64,000 bases of DNA, from positions 40,857,741 through 40,921,740 of the forward strand of contig CM069593.1 of assembly GCA_035771175.1 (NCBI GenBank), written 5' to 3'. This DNA comes from Paratinospora sagittata (taxonomy: Eukaryota > Streptophyta > Magnoliopsida > Ranunculales > Menispermaceae). Made by a program: the position numbers and the translations under genes. The notes beneath the pieces are model-generated. The model was not told the origin of the DNA, ran no database searches, and saw only the letters and a list, made by a program, of their open reading frames with translations. Positions 23,901-34,391 of this stretch are shown piece by piece; within the stretch, counting starts at the first letter, position 1; each line of letters starts with the position of its first letter.

Positions 23901-24638
23901 GTGGACTTAGAAAAAATAATAATAATTTATGACTTACATTTTAAAAATTTAATATTATTTGATTATGTTCATATGTGTTTATTATTGTGTATTTAAAATT
24001 ATGATGTGTATTAAAAAATTTATCGAGATGTCGTGTATACTAAAAAAAGATATATATAGAGTTCCGTGCCGATTATGACGTCATGTATCGTGAGTCGTGA
24101 CAAAACTGATTATTAGACCAAGTAAATTTCGGTCCTATAAAGCTCAGATCTAAGAGAGCACACTCATCAACAACTTTCCTAAACATCTCCATCTGTTTGG
24201 CTGATTTCCAAGCTCCTCCTTTTTTTTCCTGTCTATCCAAAATCTCATTAAAATCGCCAAAGACAAGTCACTTTGGGTCAGCATTGTCTCTTATGCGTCT
24301 TAATAAATCCCAAGAAAGCCCTCTATCTTGAGCCTCTGCCTCCCCATAGAAACCCACGAGCTCCCACTGTACACCACCCTCATCAAGAACATAAACATCG
24401 ATATGATTAGAAGACAAGGATCTCAACTGGAGCTTTATCCCCTCCCAGTCCTTTTTTTACATCCCAAAAGGTGTCAATCAAAACCCAATTTTACCTTCAA
24501 AAGATCAGCTTTAGCTGCTGTCAACCGCCTCTCCATAAAAAAAACTACTTCGGGATCTTGTTCGAGAAGCAAGTCGCGTAAAATTCGGAATGCCCGTGGG
24601 TTCCCAAGCCCCCGTACATTCCAACTAAGAGCCCTCAT
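20986..24638 (-). pseudogene. LINE endonuclease (APE type), split by a solo LTR
   Basis: ORF2 probably starts at 24638 (MRALSWNVRGLGNPRAFRIL), the usual opening of plant L1 endonucleases. The conserved glutamate region follows (VVFFMERRL, where family members have ET). The domain runs to 24103, with LVFGDFNEIL and IGPKFTWSN recognisable. The frame resumes at 21362 with GEANIQERLDRALCTWEW and then SDHRAILV. The solo LTR 21363-24102 separates the two parts. Endonuclease nicks target DNA for target-primed reverse transcription. Several in-frame stops occur. Confidence 0.85.
21363..24102 (+). mobile_element. Solo LTR in the LINE endonuclease
   Basis: 2.74 kb, starting TGTAACACCCGTACC and ending GAGTCGTGACA, flanked by AAACC on the left and AAACT on the right (4 of 5 match). 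The LINE protein frame continues across it. The end signature is shared with 44881-46907 and 53599-55766: a TGTAAC(A/G)(C/T)CCGTA start, a GTCATGACGTCA-like block, a CGTGACA end, and an internal 'CACTGAGCTTGTTGTAGCTCACCC'-like segment (here near 23671-23700). No internal genes or second LTR, so it probably arose by LTR-LTR recombination of a Gypsy-type element. Confidence 0.82.
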
Positions 24639-24699
24639 GGTGACCGGCAGGGCTGCTAAGCAGACATCGCCGATATTGCCATAGAATCATAAGAGTTTT

Positions 24700-26175
24700 G
24701 ATAAGATTTGAATTTCTTAAGATCAGTTTCCTTTACTGCCTCAGGAGACACCAACGCTCTCTTATTGCTCTGCTGAGACTCTCCTCTAGAGCATCCAATT
24801 TATTTCCTTGAATGGCTTTGACCAACTTTTTCCATCTCACCTGCAGTTTGGGCTTAGGTTGACCTTTATTAAAAGAACAACTCTGTAAATCTTGGGCTTT
24901 AGTGCGTGGAGTGTGAGTTGAGGCCGGCCCACTTAAAACTACTTTCATTTCCTCATCGCCAACCTAAGCTTTATAATGCATCTTCAACTGCTCCAATGTT
25001 CTTGAGGATGGGCTTCCCAGATTGGGCTTAAACCCAACATCAATCATCTCCTGGTTGTTTGATAAATGGTGGGCCCATTCATTAAACCCTTTAAAAGCTT
25101 TCAGGTTTTCTTTTCCTGAAAATTCAACAGCTTTCAACACCTGCTGCTCTCGATTTTGACGATCTGGAGTAGCCTGGATATCAAATCTCTGACATACACG
25201 CCGTCAACATTAGAGGAGAGAACCGATTTCCTTGATCGCCCAAATCTCCTTCATCGTGATTTCTTGCATCATCATCCGTCCCCACTACCCCCTCATCGGA
25301 ACATCTTGGAAGCACCGCCCTCGCCGGCGGTCACCGTCAGTTTCTCTGTGCCACCCGAACTGTTTCCAGCCAAGGAAAGACCCCCCATCATTGAATCGAA
25401 GCCACGATCCATACTGGAGCTTCACCTGCTTCTGATTTGCTTCATCAACAATCAATTTTTTGCAGAACTTGAGTGTGTGAGACATACTACCACAGAAATA
25501 GCACAAATCCGGCAACCGTTCATATTTGACGGTGACCCACAGAGGCTCATCTGTTCCTGCTATCTTCACCTTGACTCCATGCCTCAGTGGCTTTCGAATA
25601 TCCAGACTAACCCTTATGCGTAAGGATCGCCCCCAACAATATTGTCTCTGATCTTCAGAAAGTTCCACAAATCTTCCCAAAGCATTGCCAATCATTCGCG
25701 CCACCTCTTTCATCATGTACGGTATGGGAAGATCATTGATGTGAACCCAGAATTTCACCCAATACATCTCAGCCTCCGCCGGTTTTTCCAAACCATCCAC
25801 CTCGGCAAACACTACAAAAGCCTTGTCAAAATGCCAAGGCTCTCTTTCTAACACCCTCTTTCTGTCAACTAGGTTATTAAATTGAAGAATGAACATCTTA
25901 TCTCCCACTTCTTTGAAATATACTGGCTTAGATGTCTTCCATAGTTGATTCATCGTTGTACGAAAACCCTCCCTGCTGATCGGTCTTGGAGTAAGGATCG
26001 TCGCATAAAGACACCGATTTAGATCCACAGGTATACCTTCCTTCTGTACATCATCGATGTCCCAAACTTTGTCTTCATCCTCCGTTAGAGAAAACGAATC
26101 CCACGAATCCAAAATCTCATTCGCCATTGACACGAACAAGAGGAAATAGAAAGAGAGAGAAAAAGAGAAATCCAA
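24700..26175 (-). pseudogene. LINE ORF1 (nucleic-acid-binding protein)
   Basis: The likely start is MANEILDSWDSF at 26127; an upstream in-frame Met at 26175 would add a hydrophobic leader not expected in the family. A DUF4283 domain occupies residues 40-190 (FILQFNNLVDRKRVLEREPW, FWVHINDLPIPYM). A CCHC-like knuckle follows (CYFCGSMSHTLKFC). The open frame ends at 25285. Decayed sequence continues toward 24733 with a basic segment (KPKLQVRWKKLVKAIQGN). ORF1 proteins bind element RNA. The N-terminal 280 residues are intact. Confidence 0.85.
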
Positions 26176-26199
26176 CGCTCACACTCAATGAGAAGACAA

Positions 26200-26539
26200 T
26201 ACTCATGACTTGAGTAATTCTGGAAATATTATTTCATAGAACTCTGCATGACTCGATGCCTGAAACGAAGCAACTGAGCTTGTATTTATAGAAGCGAGAA
26301 GAAGGACGGACTTCAAAACATTTCAGATCCATGGACAGCTGGTGGATGAGATGGTTGATAAGCACGAAGAAAAGTAGATGGAGACAGGACGCTTGTCAGC
26401 ATGTAGAGCGTGCTAATGAACAGAGATGATTGTCGGATGAGTGAAGATTATTGTGGAAGCATTCCAAAGGCAAACCAAACAGTAGTTTGCTTTTACTGTT
26501 GCTGAACAGTCTTATGTCGGGATAAGATTCCAACGCTTT
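26200..26539 (-). promoter_or_regulatory. Pararetrovirus intergenic/promoter region
   Basis: Following the end of the C-terminal coding region, the minus strand has CTTCTATAAATACAAGC (TATA at 26290-26283), and then a leader-like sequence runs to the LINE junction. Caulimovirids drive their genome-length RNA from such an intergenic promoter downstream of the last ORF. The position and TATA form are seen; promoter activity is inferred. Confidence 0.6.
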
Positions 26540-27790
26540 TCATAAAGTTGATGGAATGATGGGATGAGCATCTTGACTAGCAGACCCTGGAGAAGACGAC
26601 AAAACATCTGTGCTGGAGATAGGGACATGAGTGGAAACATTAGCATGATGATGCACATGGGCTAAATCAGAAGAGGATATGGACGAATTTTCATGGCTGA
26701 CAATGGGAACTGCTGAAGAAGACGTGGCTAAGACTGTAGACACGTGATTGGCTGGAGAAGACATGGCAGCTGAGACCTGCAAGGAAGAAGGCGTACCTGG
26801 CCAAAGGAAAGAGTCATGGTAGACTTGCCGAGAAAGACAAGGACGAATAGAAGGAAGCACACTGTGAACTTGTAATGGAGAAGAAGATCGGAGATGATGA
26901 TGACTGTACAGGGCGTAATACAAAGCACTCAGACGAAGTCTTGGATACGAATATGGTCGGAGATGATTATGGAGACGTCCGTGGTGTCGGGACACCATAC
27001 GAGTGCGAGGGGGATAAATTCTCTGATGCTTTTTCATCATGGTCATCAATGGAGTCCCAGTATGATTGGGAACATTCGTAAGAATCATATCCTGGAGGAC
27101 CTTCAAGTTCTGCTAAGGCTGCATCGTGAGCTTCTTGTTTAGCACGAATTTCTTCATACGTCAAGGGCATATTATCTCGATGTGGAGCTGGCTGAGAAGA
27201 TGGTGGAGATTCTGGACTGGAGAATGCCAAGGACTGAACGAGAAATGTGAGATGTTCTTCCGGAATGAACTCACAAGGACTTTGGATCATGGGAGATATA
27301 TCATCTGGCTGGTTGTTGATATCATTCAAGAAACTGCAAAGTCCAGTGATGATGGAATTTGAGAGAGAACAAGAATACAACTGAAACTGCTGAAGGTAAT
27401 GTTCTGCAACAAGACCATGGGAAGAATCTGCATAAGGTTGATGGCAGATATATATAGTAGTGTGACGCCGAGGTGTCAATTGTCGTATCTCTTGGATATA
27501 GGTAGTCCAGGTAGACAATGGCGCAAATAATTGTAAACAGTCTTTTATTCTGGAAGGCTGAGGTTTCTGTATTTGCTTGAGAAGTTGTAATGGTCGGAAG
27601 GCTACAGCAATCTTGTAAAGACAAGATACACACCAGATGTACCAATACAAGTTTTCCTTAGTATGATACGTAGGTGGATGATGAACAGATATGGACGAGT
27701 TTGATGAAATTGATTGCCATTTTCCATCTGTTCAAGAAAGTCTATGATATGCCTATGGGCATAGTAAAACATTTTGGACCTGGCTAGTTC
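26540..27790 (-). pseudogene. Pararetrovirus polyprotein C-terminal region
   Basis: The coding stretch is broken by frame changes. It begins just beyond the Mutator-like insertion, includes WYIWCVSCLYKIAVAF and a LRQLTPRR-like basic area, and ends in a serine/histidine-rich tail near 26540. Similar aromatic/cysteine segments follow RNase H in related endogenous caulimovirids. Its role is unknown to me. The frame continues across the insertion when one copy of the target duplication is removed, so this belongs to the same ORF as RNase H. Confidence 0.6.
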
Positions 27791-27924
27791 AGGCTTTTGA
27801 CATGATTATCCTTCAAAAATAAAAAATTTTTACAAATATTGACCCTTTTGCCCTACTTTACTATTCAGTGCCCAGTCAGCCTACACACAAGCGCCACGTG
27901 GGTGGTGGAGGTGGAGTTCTTAGG

Positions 27925-28120
27925 AATGCGTCTTTTGAAAAAACGCATTCTTCAGTCATTTTTTTACAGGGAAGGCGTTTTTTCAAAAGAGGTCTTCCCT
28001 TTAAATTTTTTATTTTATTTTAAGGGAATGCGTTTTTCTAAAAGACGTCTTCCCTTTAAAAAAATATTTTTGCGCAGGCAAGAGAAGACGTTTTTATTTT
28101 TACGCACTTCCCTTGAAAGT
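27925..28120. repeat. Left subterminal hairpin array of the MULE
   Basis: Four successive imperfect palindromes: GGAATGCGTC-TTTTGAAAAA-ACGCATTC (27927), GGAAGGCG-TTTTTTCAAAAG-AGGTCTTCCC (27970), GGGAATGCG...GACGTCTTCCC (28022) and AGAAGACG...TACGCACTTCCC (28083). All share GGGAA(G/T)(G)CG arms around a TTTTGAAAA core. Confidence 0.75.
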
Positions 28121-28245
28121 TTTTTTTTTAGGGAAGCACACCTCTTGCCGAAAAAAAATCTCGTTGCTAGTTTTATATTGGTATGCCCATTTTTAATAGA
28201 TGAAAGCACACCTCTTGCTGAAGCTCTGTTCCTGAGTTCTCTTGC

Positions 28246-28533
28246 TTATGTATCATTTTTCATAGACAAATGATACATGAGCAACTTCTCTTGTATGCTG
28301 AAGCTGTCAATGTTGTCGTCTAGATCATAAGCGACTTCCCTAAGTTCTGATATCCATTTCTCAAAGATTGCATCCTTAGCTTTTGCATCTACCTCTTCTA
28401 AGGTGTTATGAATGACCTCAAGCTCGCTCTTCATTTCCTCCACTCGTCTATCCACGCTGCAACACAAAACTACTTTGTAATATGAGATCAGTGAGCTTTC
28501 CTCCACGCTGCGACACGCAAGAACCAAAATCAA
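28246..28533 (-). pseudogene. Captured NLR fragment (Rx N-terminal coiled coil)
   Basis: The open frame of 95 codons includes VDRRVEEMKSELEVIHNTLEE, KWISELREVAYDLDDNIDSF and SIQEKLL. This matches the Rx_N domain of CC-type NLR immune receptors, including the EDVID-like motif (here DLDDNID). No NB-ARC or LRR part follows, so it is a fragment of roughly 70 residues. About 30 residues upstream, two near-identical TGT(C/T)GCAGCGTGGA stretches flank a short sequence, suggesting either a retained intron acceptor or a local duplication. NLRs detect pathogens; this piece alone could at most encode a small CC peptide. Its transcription is unknown. Confidence 0.72.
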
Positions 28534-29069
28534 ATGGTTTACTTAAGTAATAAATAATTCGAGTTAATGGGTTCCTACATATATATCTTCTACTTAATTA
28601 TATCAAAAGAAATTATAATTAATAATTTCAGAAAGAAGTAGACTAGACCCATCTTTCCTTTTTTTTATGCTCTTTAATATATATAATTCAGAAAACATTG
28701 CAATATACACAATGAGAAATTACAGTTAAAACAATTTTTTTGATCTATAGAAATTATATATACAAAACAGTTTTTTTCGATTCTTGCAAATGCGGAACAC
28801 GATTTGAGAAGAGTTGCGAAAGCTAGAGGATCTGGTTGAACAAATTTGCGTGTTTGTTGAGAGAAGAAAGAGATGAAGAGCTTCTTCGTGATTTGAGCTC
28901 GTAGAGTAATTTTTTATCGTTTCGTTCCATTTTCTGAAACCTTCTTCTTGTTGGAGAAATTGTTCCTATAGGTTTTATGCAGTTTCATCACTTCTTGTTA
29001 TTGGTACCGAAGATGTGGAGAAATGGAAAAGAGAGGTTAAGTGCTCGGTGGGGAATTTTTTTTTTTTAA

Positions 29070-29215
29070 GGGAACTTAAAAATTTTAGGGAAGGCGTCTT
29101 TTGAAAGACGCCTTCTATTCAATTTTTTTTTTTGTTAGGGAATGCGTCTTTTGAAAAAACGTCTTTCATACAAAAAAAATTTCATGGAAGGCGTCTTTTC
29201 AAAATACGCCTTCTT
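29070..29215. repeat. Right subterminal hairpin array of the MULE
   Basis: Three palindromes of the left-array type: GGGAAGGCGTC-TTTTGAA-AGACGCCTTC (29091), GGGAATGCGTC-TTTTGAAAAA-ACGTCTTTC (29138) and GGAAGGCGTC-TTTTCAAAA-TACGCCTTC (29186). They are spaced 45-50 bases apart and lie just inside the right inverted end. Confidence 0.75.
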
Positions 29216-29369
29216 AACTACTCCAGCTCCTCAGCTCACGTGGCGCCTGTGTGTCGGCTGACTGGGCTTTGAATAGTCAAACTAGGGCAAAGCAGTCATT
29301 ATTTAGATTTTGATGGTATTTGTGAAATTTTTTTATTTTTTAAAGGCAATTAAGTCAAAAGCCCAGAAG

Positions 29370-29939
29370 TTAGTTCATTAACCTCATGGGCCGTTTTGGG
29401 GTCAGAACTGTCTGGAGGTACAGTAATTGCACAAATGAGAGGAATGGATCCAAATTGGTTATATAAATGGATGGGCTTGGTTCTTGTAACAATTTTGGGT
29501 TGTAACAAGAGGGAAGGTTAAAGTATCCAGTAAGCAAAGAGGTTTGGATCTTATTCTTTTGGATTGGACAGGTGAGGAAATTTGCTAACACATTTTTCTG
29601 GCCTAGTATATGTTTAACAGTAAAGTTATACTGTGTAAATCATTCTTGTAGGCTTAGAAGTTGAGCAGATGGTACCATTTTATTTTGGAATTCCAACATC
29701 TTGGGAAAAGATGAACTATCCATTTGTATTTCAAAATGTGTTGGACGAAAAAAGAAAGCAAACTTCTGAATACCATTCTTGACTGCAAGTATTTCTTTGA
29801 TGGAGATATGATAGTGAAGTTTTGCTTTCGAAAACTTACCACTCTGATAGCCACAAATATTATCTTTATTCCCCTGTTTTTTTAAGGAAAACTTACCACT
29901 CTGATATCTCTGATAGCCACAAATATTATTTTTCTCCAT
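29370..29939 (-). pseudogene. Pararetrovirus RNase H
   Basis: The RNase H domain follows RT on the minus strand. Visible motifs are HYHISIKEILAVKNGIQKF and FEIQMDSSSFPK; the region then reads on to an LANFLT motif near the insertion. It degrades genomic RNA during replication in the family. A tandem duplication of about 60 bp at 29838-29935 repeats the coding for NICGYQ..SGKFS and disturbs the domain start. Together with a frame break it inactivates this part. Confidence 0.8.
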
Positions 29940-31137
29940 CAGTTTGGAGAATGAGAGTACCTGTAGTAGGGAGAACTAGAGGAGGAGGATTCTGACAAGC
30001 CTGTTTTAGATGGTGAACAACTTCAGAATGTATGTCTTGCCAATCCGGAGGATTTTTCTTCAAGAGAGAAGATAAAACAGATGTATACTGAGAAACACGT
30101 GGCAAGAATGAGTGTAAATAATTTACAACACCAATGAACTGTTGTAACTGTTGTCTCGTAAAATGAGAATCGGGAAATTGTAACAATTCAATGGCAATAT
30201 GAGAACCAGGTTGATAAACTCCATTGTAAAACTTCATACTAAGAAAATCAATCTTTGTAGTGTGGAGAATGTTTTTCTTTTCAGAGAGCATAATGCCTGC
30301 AGCTTCAGTAATATCAAGAAATTGGTGGATAAGTTGTTGATGATCAGTTTCATTCTTAGAAAAAAAAAGAATATCATCAATATATATCAAAGTTGTATGT
30401 AACAGAGAGGCATATATCTTTGTCATGGCTTTCTGAAATAATGATGGAGCAACCTTAAGACCAAAGGGCATCACCATCCATTGATAATGTGCATTGGGAA
30501 TGCAAAATGCAGTTTTGGGACGATCATTTGGATGAACACCAAGTTGCCAAAATCCTGCTTTGAGATCAAATTTACTATAAATTATGGATCCAGCAAGGAG
30601 AGAGAGCTGTGACGAAATTTTGGGGAGAGGAAATTTATCATCACGTAAGAAGGTGTTCAAAGGTTTATAATTGATGACAAGCATTTTCTTACCTCGTATT
30701 TGTTCAGCTATTTTGTTCACATAAAATGCTTGACAAGCCCAGTCAGAATTGGTCGATTCAATTAAACCTTGGGCAAGTAATTCAGCACACTCTTGTCGAG
30801 CAAGAGTCAATTCATCAGGTGGCATACATGGATGTATGGCCTTGGTTGGATTAATATCTTCATTCAATTTGAATGGCAGATGGACATAAAACTGATCATT
30901 CTTCCATAAAGGATGAGGATTGGTGAAATCCTTGTGTGACTCTGTAAATGATCTTTTAAGTTTAGCTTGAAGATCATTTGTGTCTTGAATAGCATAAAGT
31001 TTAGGCACACTGGTATATGGAAGAAATTGTTGCTTATGCAGTATACCGTTAGGGAGAATCCTGAGCGGTGTCTTGGAGTAAATGTCCATTCCAAATAAGA
31101 TATCTTTATCAGGAAGAGCACAACCAATAATATGAGT
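29926..31137 (-). pseudogene. Pararetrovirus reverse transcriptase
   Basis: This 387-codon open stretch is the best preserved part of the insert. Motifs in order: KKMLVINYKPLNTFLRDDKF, SKFDLKAGFWQLGV, TAFCIPNAHYQWMVMPFGLK and the active site LIYIDDILFFS (near 30390-30360), followed by FIGVVNYLHSFLPRVS. The KFDLKAGFWQ and CIPNAHYQW forms are typical of Caulimoviridae and distinguish it from Ty3 elements. The domain copies pregenomic RNA into DNA. The protease end joins at 31090-31140 in another frame. Confidence 0.9.
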
Positions 31138-31494
31138 CTACATAATTAAATCCGGGAAGAACTTCAAACCTATTTTCTTAGCAGTGATAAGGTTTGTCTG
31201 AAAAACTTCATTGTTAGCTGCTTTAAATAATTCTTTATGGGGTTTCCAACATTTTGGAGGAAGAATACTAGGATTCATCATACTCTTATATGCACCTGTA
31301 TCAAAATAAGCAATTACCTTGATAGGTTGATCATATTTTGACTGTAACAGTGAAATCTGAGCATAGGGCATCATATGAGTAGGAGCAATTGTTGGAAATG
31401 AAGGAGAAGCTGGTTGAGCAATCATTCCCATAAAGTTTTCATCATCAGAAGAGTTTGTAAAAAAGATATCAGATGAATAATCATGATAAGCCAA
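31138..31494 (-). pseudogene. Pararetrovirus aspartic protease
   Basis: The retropepsin active site is YFDTGAYKSMMNPSILP, with the D-T-G triplet intact, within a 118-codon open segment. It lies between the coat zinc knuckle and RT, as expected for caulimovirids. It would process the viral polyprotein. The C-terminal end is cut by a stop at about 31138. Confidence 0.82.
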
Positions 31495-32282
31495 GATTGT
31501 ATCTTCATCAGGAGACTCTTCTTCAGAAAATACAGATTCAATATCCTGGTCAGGTTGGAGAGAATAGGATTGTTGAATCTAATTGATAAGATGTTGACTC
31601 TTCTTCTTATCAGGGCATTTTTTAGCATAATGACCTGGTTTCTTGCAAATATAACAACGAGCATCTTTTGGAAAAGAATTTCGTCGCTTGAAATAACGAA
31701 GTTTCCTTTTCTGTTTCCAAGGGAATTTGTGTTTGTTGGAGAAAAATAATCGTTTCTTTTTCTTCTTTGATCCAAAAGAATGTTGTTTATCCTTCTTTTG
31801 TCCTTTGCAATCACACTTCTTTTTGCATCCAATTTCCAAAAATTTCTTTTGACAAGCTTGTTTGAAATTGTGATTAGGATCAGTCATTTCTTTGATAGAC
31901 TTGCGTATTTCACATAGTTTGTCAATAGCAGTGAGGAGAAATTGGAAAATTTCTCCAAAGGAGATCTGGTCAAGTGGTCTACCAGAGGCAAGCATAAGTC
32001 GATTCAGTTCAGGATGAACTTCTTCTGGTAGAGAAGCAATGAAGGTATGTTTGAGATTTGGTTTATTAATACCGCCAAGGAGATGATATCGAATAATCAT
32101 CCTGGAAAAATGTTTCTGTAGATCTCGTCGATTGAGAGAGCAACATTTCATTGTAAAATACTCCTGTTTATACTACTTTTCAACAAGAGTAAGATCACCG
32201 ATAAATTCTTTAACCATGAGTTGGTATACGTCAAATATATTCATTTGGACAAGTTGAAGGACACGGTATTCACCCAAACTCA
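31495..32282 (-). pseudogene. Pararetrovirus coat protein core with zinc knuckle
   Basis: The open segment 32151-31579 contains FIASLPEEVHPELNRLM, a strongly basic tract of Lys/Arg, and the CCHC motif CYICKKPGHYAKKC near 31640-31600. The basic tract plus knuckle is the RNA-binding end of caulimovirid coat proteins. A stop precedes the segment near 32152, and a frame change links it to the upstream acidic coat region. Confidence 0.82.
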
Positions 32283-33465
32283 TTAACCAATCTCGAAGCA
32301 AACCAGTACTTCGTGAAAGAAAATCACAAAGAACATATTCTGAGGATTTTCCTGAGAGTGTCTAATTATCCATCCATCCACACCAAGCAGATAACTTGAG
32401 ACGCCATTTATCAACAGGGACATCATCAAGAGAGAACCAAGGACCATTGAAATGTTTATTGTTGGTGGGTAGATTTGTATCATGGTGATCATTAGGAGGA
32501 GCATCCAAAATTTCTTGATCATCTTCATCATTATTACGAGAAGAAGATGTGCCTTGAGCCATATGAATATCAGCAATATTTGAGTTATCCATAAGATAAG
32601 AGTCATCAGATGGTGACGACAAAGAAGATGAAGATAAGGTAGTCGTATCATTTGAGATAGCATCATCTGGAGGGCAAGGATCAATGCCAGATTGATCATC
32701 TGAAAGATCAGCATCATCGGAAGATTCATCATCAAAAAGAGGATTATTGTTGATTGCTTTCTGATCCTGATACATTAAATGGTCTATGAATTGACCAAAA
32801 GGTTCAATAGGATGAGTAGGAGGTGGTTCAGGGATGGTAGGTTGGAAATCCTGTGAAAGGGTAACAGGTGGAACCGGGTTAGGAGGAACATAAGGTGGAT
32901 CATAATAGGTACGTTCATGTTCCATTGGAGGCATAAGAGCTTTACCTTTAGGGTCACCGAACAAAGGTCGAGGGCCATGGGGAAATGAAGATCTAGGTGA
33001 AGGCCTAGATGGTCTGGGAGACTGTTTAGGAGGTTGTGGAGAAGTTCCAAGAAGACTAGAAAAAAGGAATCTAGTAGGCTCTACAGGAATTTGTGGTCTT
33101 GGAGTAGGTTGGGGAGTGGTAAACATGTAGGAATCCAATGTTGTCTGATAAGGAGCTGGGGTAGGCTGTACTGGCTGTTGGTATTTTTTAAGATCAGCAG
33201 TAACATAAGACAATTGTTGTTTCAGATGACGAAGGTCAGCTTCAGTTTGATTGAATTATGGACCATTATAACGTTGTTGGAGATAGTACCGGAGAGTAGC
33301 ATCTAATTCAGCAATTTTGTTGGTAAGATCTGTATAATACCGCTGAGCAAGAGATGCTTGGGCATCAGTCTTTTGAGTAAGACTGGTGGTAACTGAAGAC
33401 AATTGAGATAACTGAGTATCAATCTTATGAAGATATTGGTTTTGTACAAAGAAAGTAAGATTTTA
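32283..33465 (-). pseudogene. Pararetrovirus coat N-terminal region: coiled coil, Pro-rich, acidic
   Basis: From 33465 the minus strand encodes a likely coiled coil (SQLSSVTTSLTQKTDAQASL, then a short stop), followed from 33213 by proline-rich sequence with many PxP units. An acidic stretch comes next (DDESSDDADLSDDQSG), and PWFSLDDVPVDKWRLKL appears near 32430. A comparable W-containing block precedes coat domains in petuvirus-like genomes. The beginning of the ORF, including any movement protein, is missing at the 33465 boundary. Confidence 0.65.
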
Positions 33466-34391
33466 AAATTGCAATAAATAATAATATTTCATTCACGTAA
33501 GCTTTATTTTGTCTTAATCTCGAATCTCTTTGATTTAAATTAGTTTTATTGAATTAGTTTGATTATTATAACTTTGGACATTATTAAAGCACTTAAAATA
33601 TACCTAAATTACATATTTAATATGTGTTAAGCACGTGACCAAACTAATATATATATAATACTAATATATGAAGAAGTTTACCGTGTGGTCATATTTGCCA
33701 AACTCTAAAAAAATATCTTTTTAAACTTATAGTTATCTTTTATTTTATACCCCTTTAAACTTATACTTATCACTAGTAATATATATATATATTGAGGTGA
33801 ATTTATTCCTTGTAAAATAAAGCAGTGTGGTGTTGGTTGATGAAAATACATCGTAGATCAATTCAAGATGTTTTCGTTTTGGAATTTCAATCGTCCTAAC
33901 ACCAAAAGCAATCATGATTGATTTATTTATTTGTTTAACACACGATTCATGGAAAATTGGTTAAAGTATTTCATCAATTGGTACCGAGGAATCCATGAAC
34001 CTTGTATTTTGAATGCTTATTTTCGTTCTATGGCAAATCATGAAGACAATTAAAAAATTTCCTTCTCAATTAAATAGCTGCATGGCCAATGAGATTAAAA
34101 GGAAAAGGAAATTTGAATTTTCAATCTGCCAGTAAAATAGCCACAAAAATAATTAAACTCTGACACACTATGGGTCCATTCGATGCGCGTGATAAGATAA
34201 GATTATTTTTATAAGATTGAATTAGATTGAATATGATAGAATAAGATTAAACTAATTTTAATGTTATTCTACGTTTGGTGCAATATATGATAAAATTAAA
34301 AACTATCAACCCATTAATTTCATCATCTCAAATTTTAATTATAATCAACATTTAAAAAGCACCGTAAAATAACCAGATCTATTACAGAAAA

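Larger units (their letters stand above)
7238..26175 (-). mobile_element. L1-type LINE, split by two later insertions
   Basis: The domain order on the minus strand is ORF1 (DUF4283 plus zinc knuckle), endonuclease, reverse transcriptase, zf-RVT and RNase H: the plant L1 layout. The 3' end is marked by a T-run at 7238-7246 (the A-tail on the element strand). The 5' end lies at about 26130-26200, against the pararetrovirus promoter region, and was not fixed exactly. A Tat Gypsy element (8158-18713) and a solo LTR (21363-24102) interrupt it; without them the LINE is about 5.6 kb. Many stops and frameshifts are present, so it is inactive. No LINE target duplication was recognised. Confidence 0.85.
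27792..29368. mobile_element. Mutator-like (Pack-MULE-type) element in the pararetrovirus
   Basis: Inverted ends of about 120 bp start GGCTTTTGAC on the left and end GTCAAAAGCC (29354-29363) on the right. They stay alignable through TTTGCCCTA and CCCAGTCAGCC to the CGCCACGTG block. A 9-bp duplication flanks it: GCTAGTTCA (27783-27791) and GTTAGTTCA (29369-29377), one mismatch; nine bases is the Mutator size. The host reading frame is restored when one copy is removed. There is no transposase inside. It holds hairpin arrays near both ends and a gene fragment resembling an NLR coiled-coil domain, so it looks like a Pack-MULE. Confidence 0.8.
26200..33465 (-). mobile_element. Endogenous pararetrovirus (Caulimoviridae), decayed
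   Basis: The minus strand carries, in order, a coiled-coil and proline-rich coat region, a CCHC coat protein, an aspartic protease, RT, RNase H, a C-terminal region and then an intergenic segment with a TATA box. There are no LTRs and no integrase, which together with the RT motifs indicates Caulimoviridae rather than an LTR retrotransposon. A petuvirus- or florendovirus-like group fits the single-polyprotein order, but I cannot place it further. No movement-protein domain is seen, so the copy is 5'-truncated near 33465. Stops and frameshifts are frequent, and a Mutator-like element interrupts it at 27792-29368. Confidence 0.85.

Noticed and set aside
28139..28300. Additional captured exon left of the NLR fragment
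   Set aside because: Only a repeated AGCACACCTCTTGC phrase and a small hairpin are seen, without coding character.
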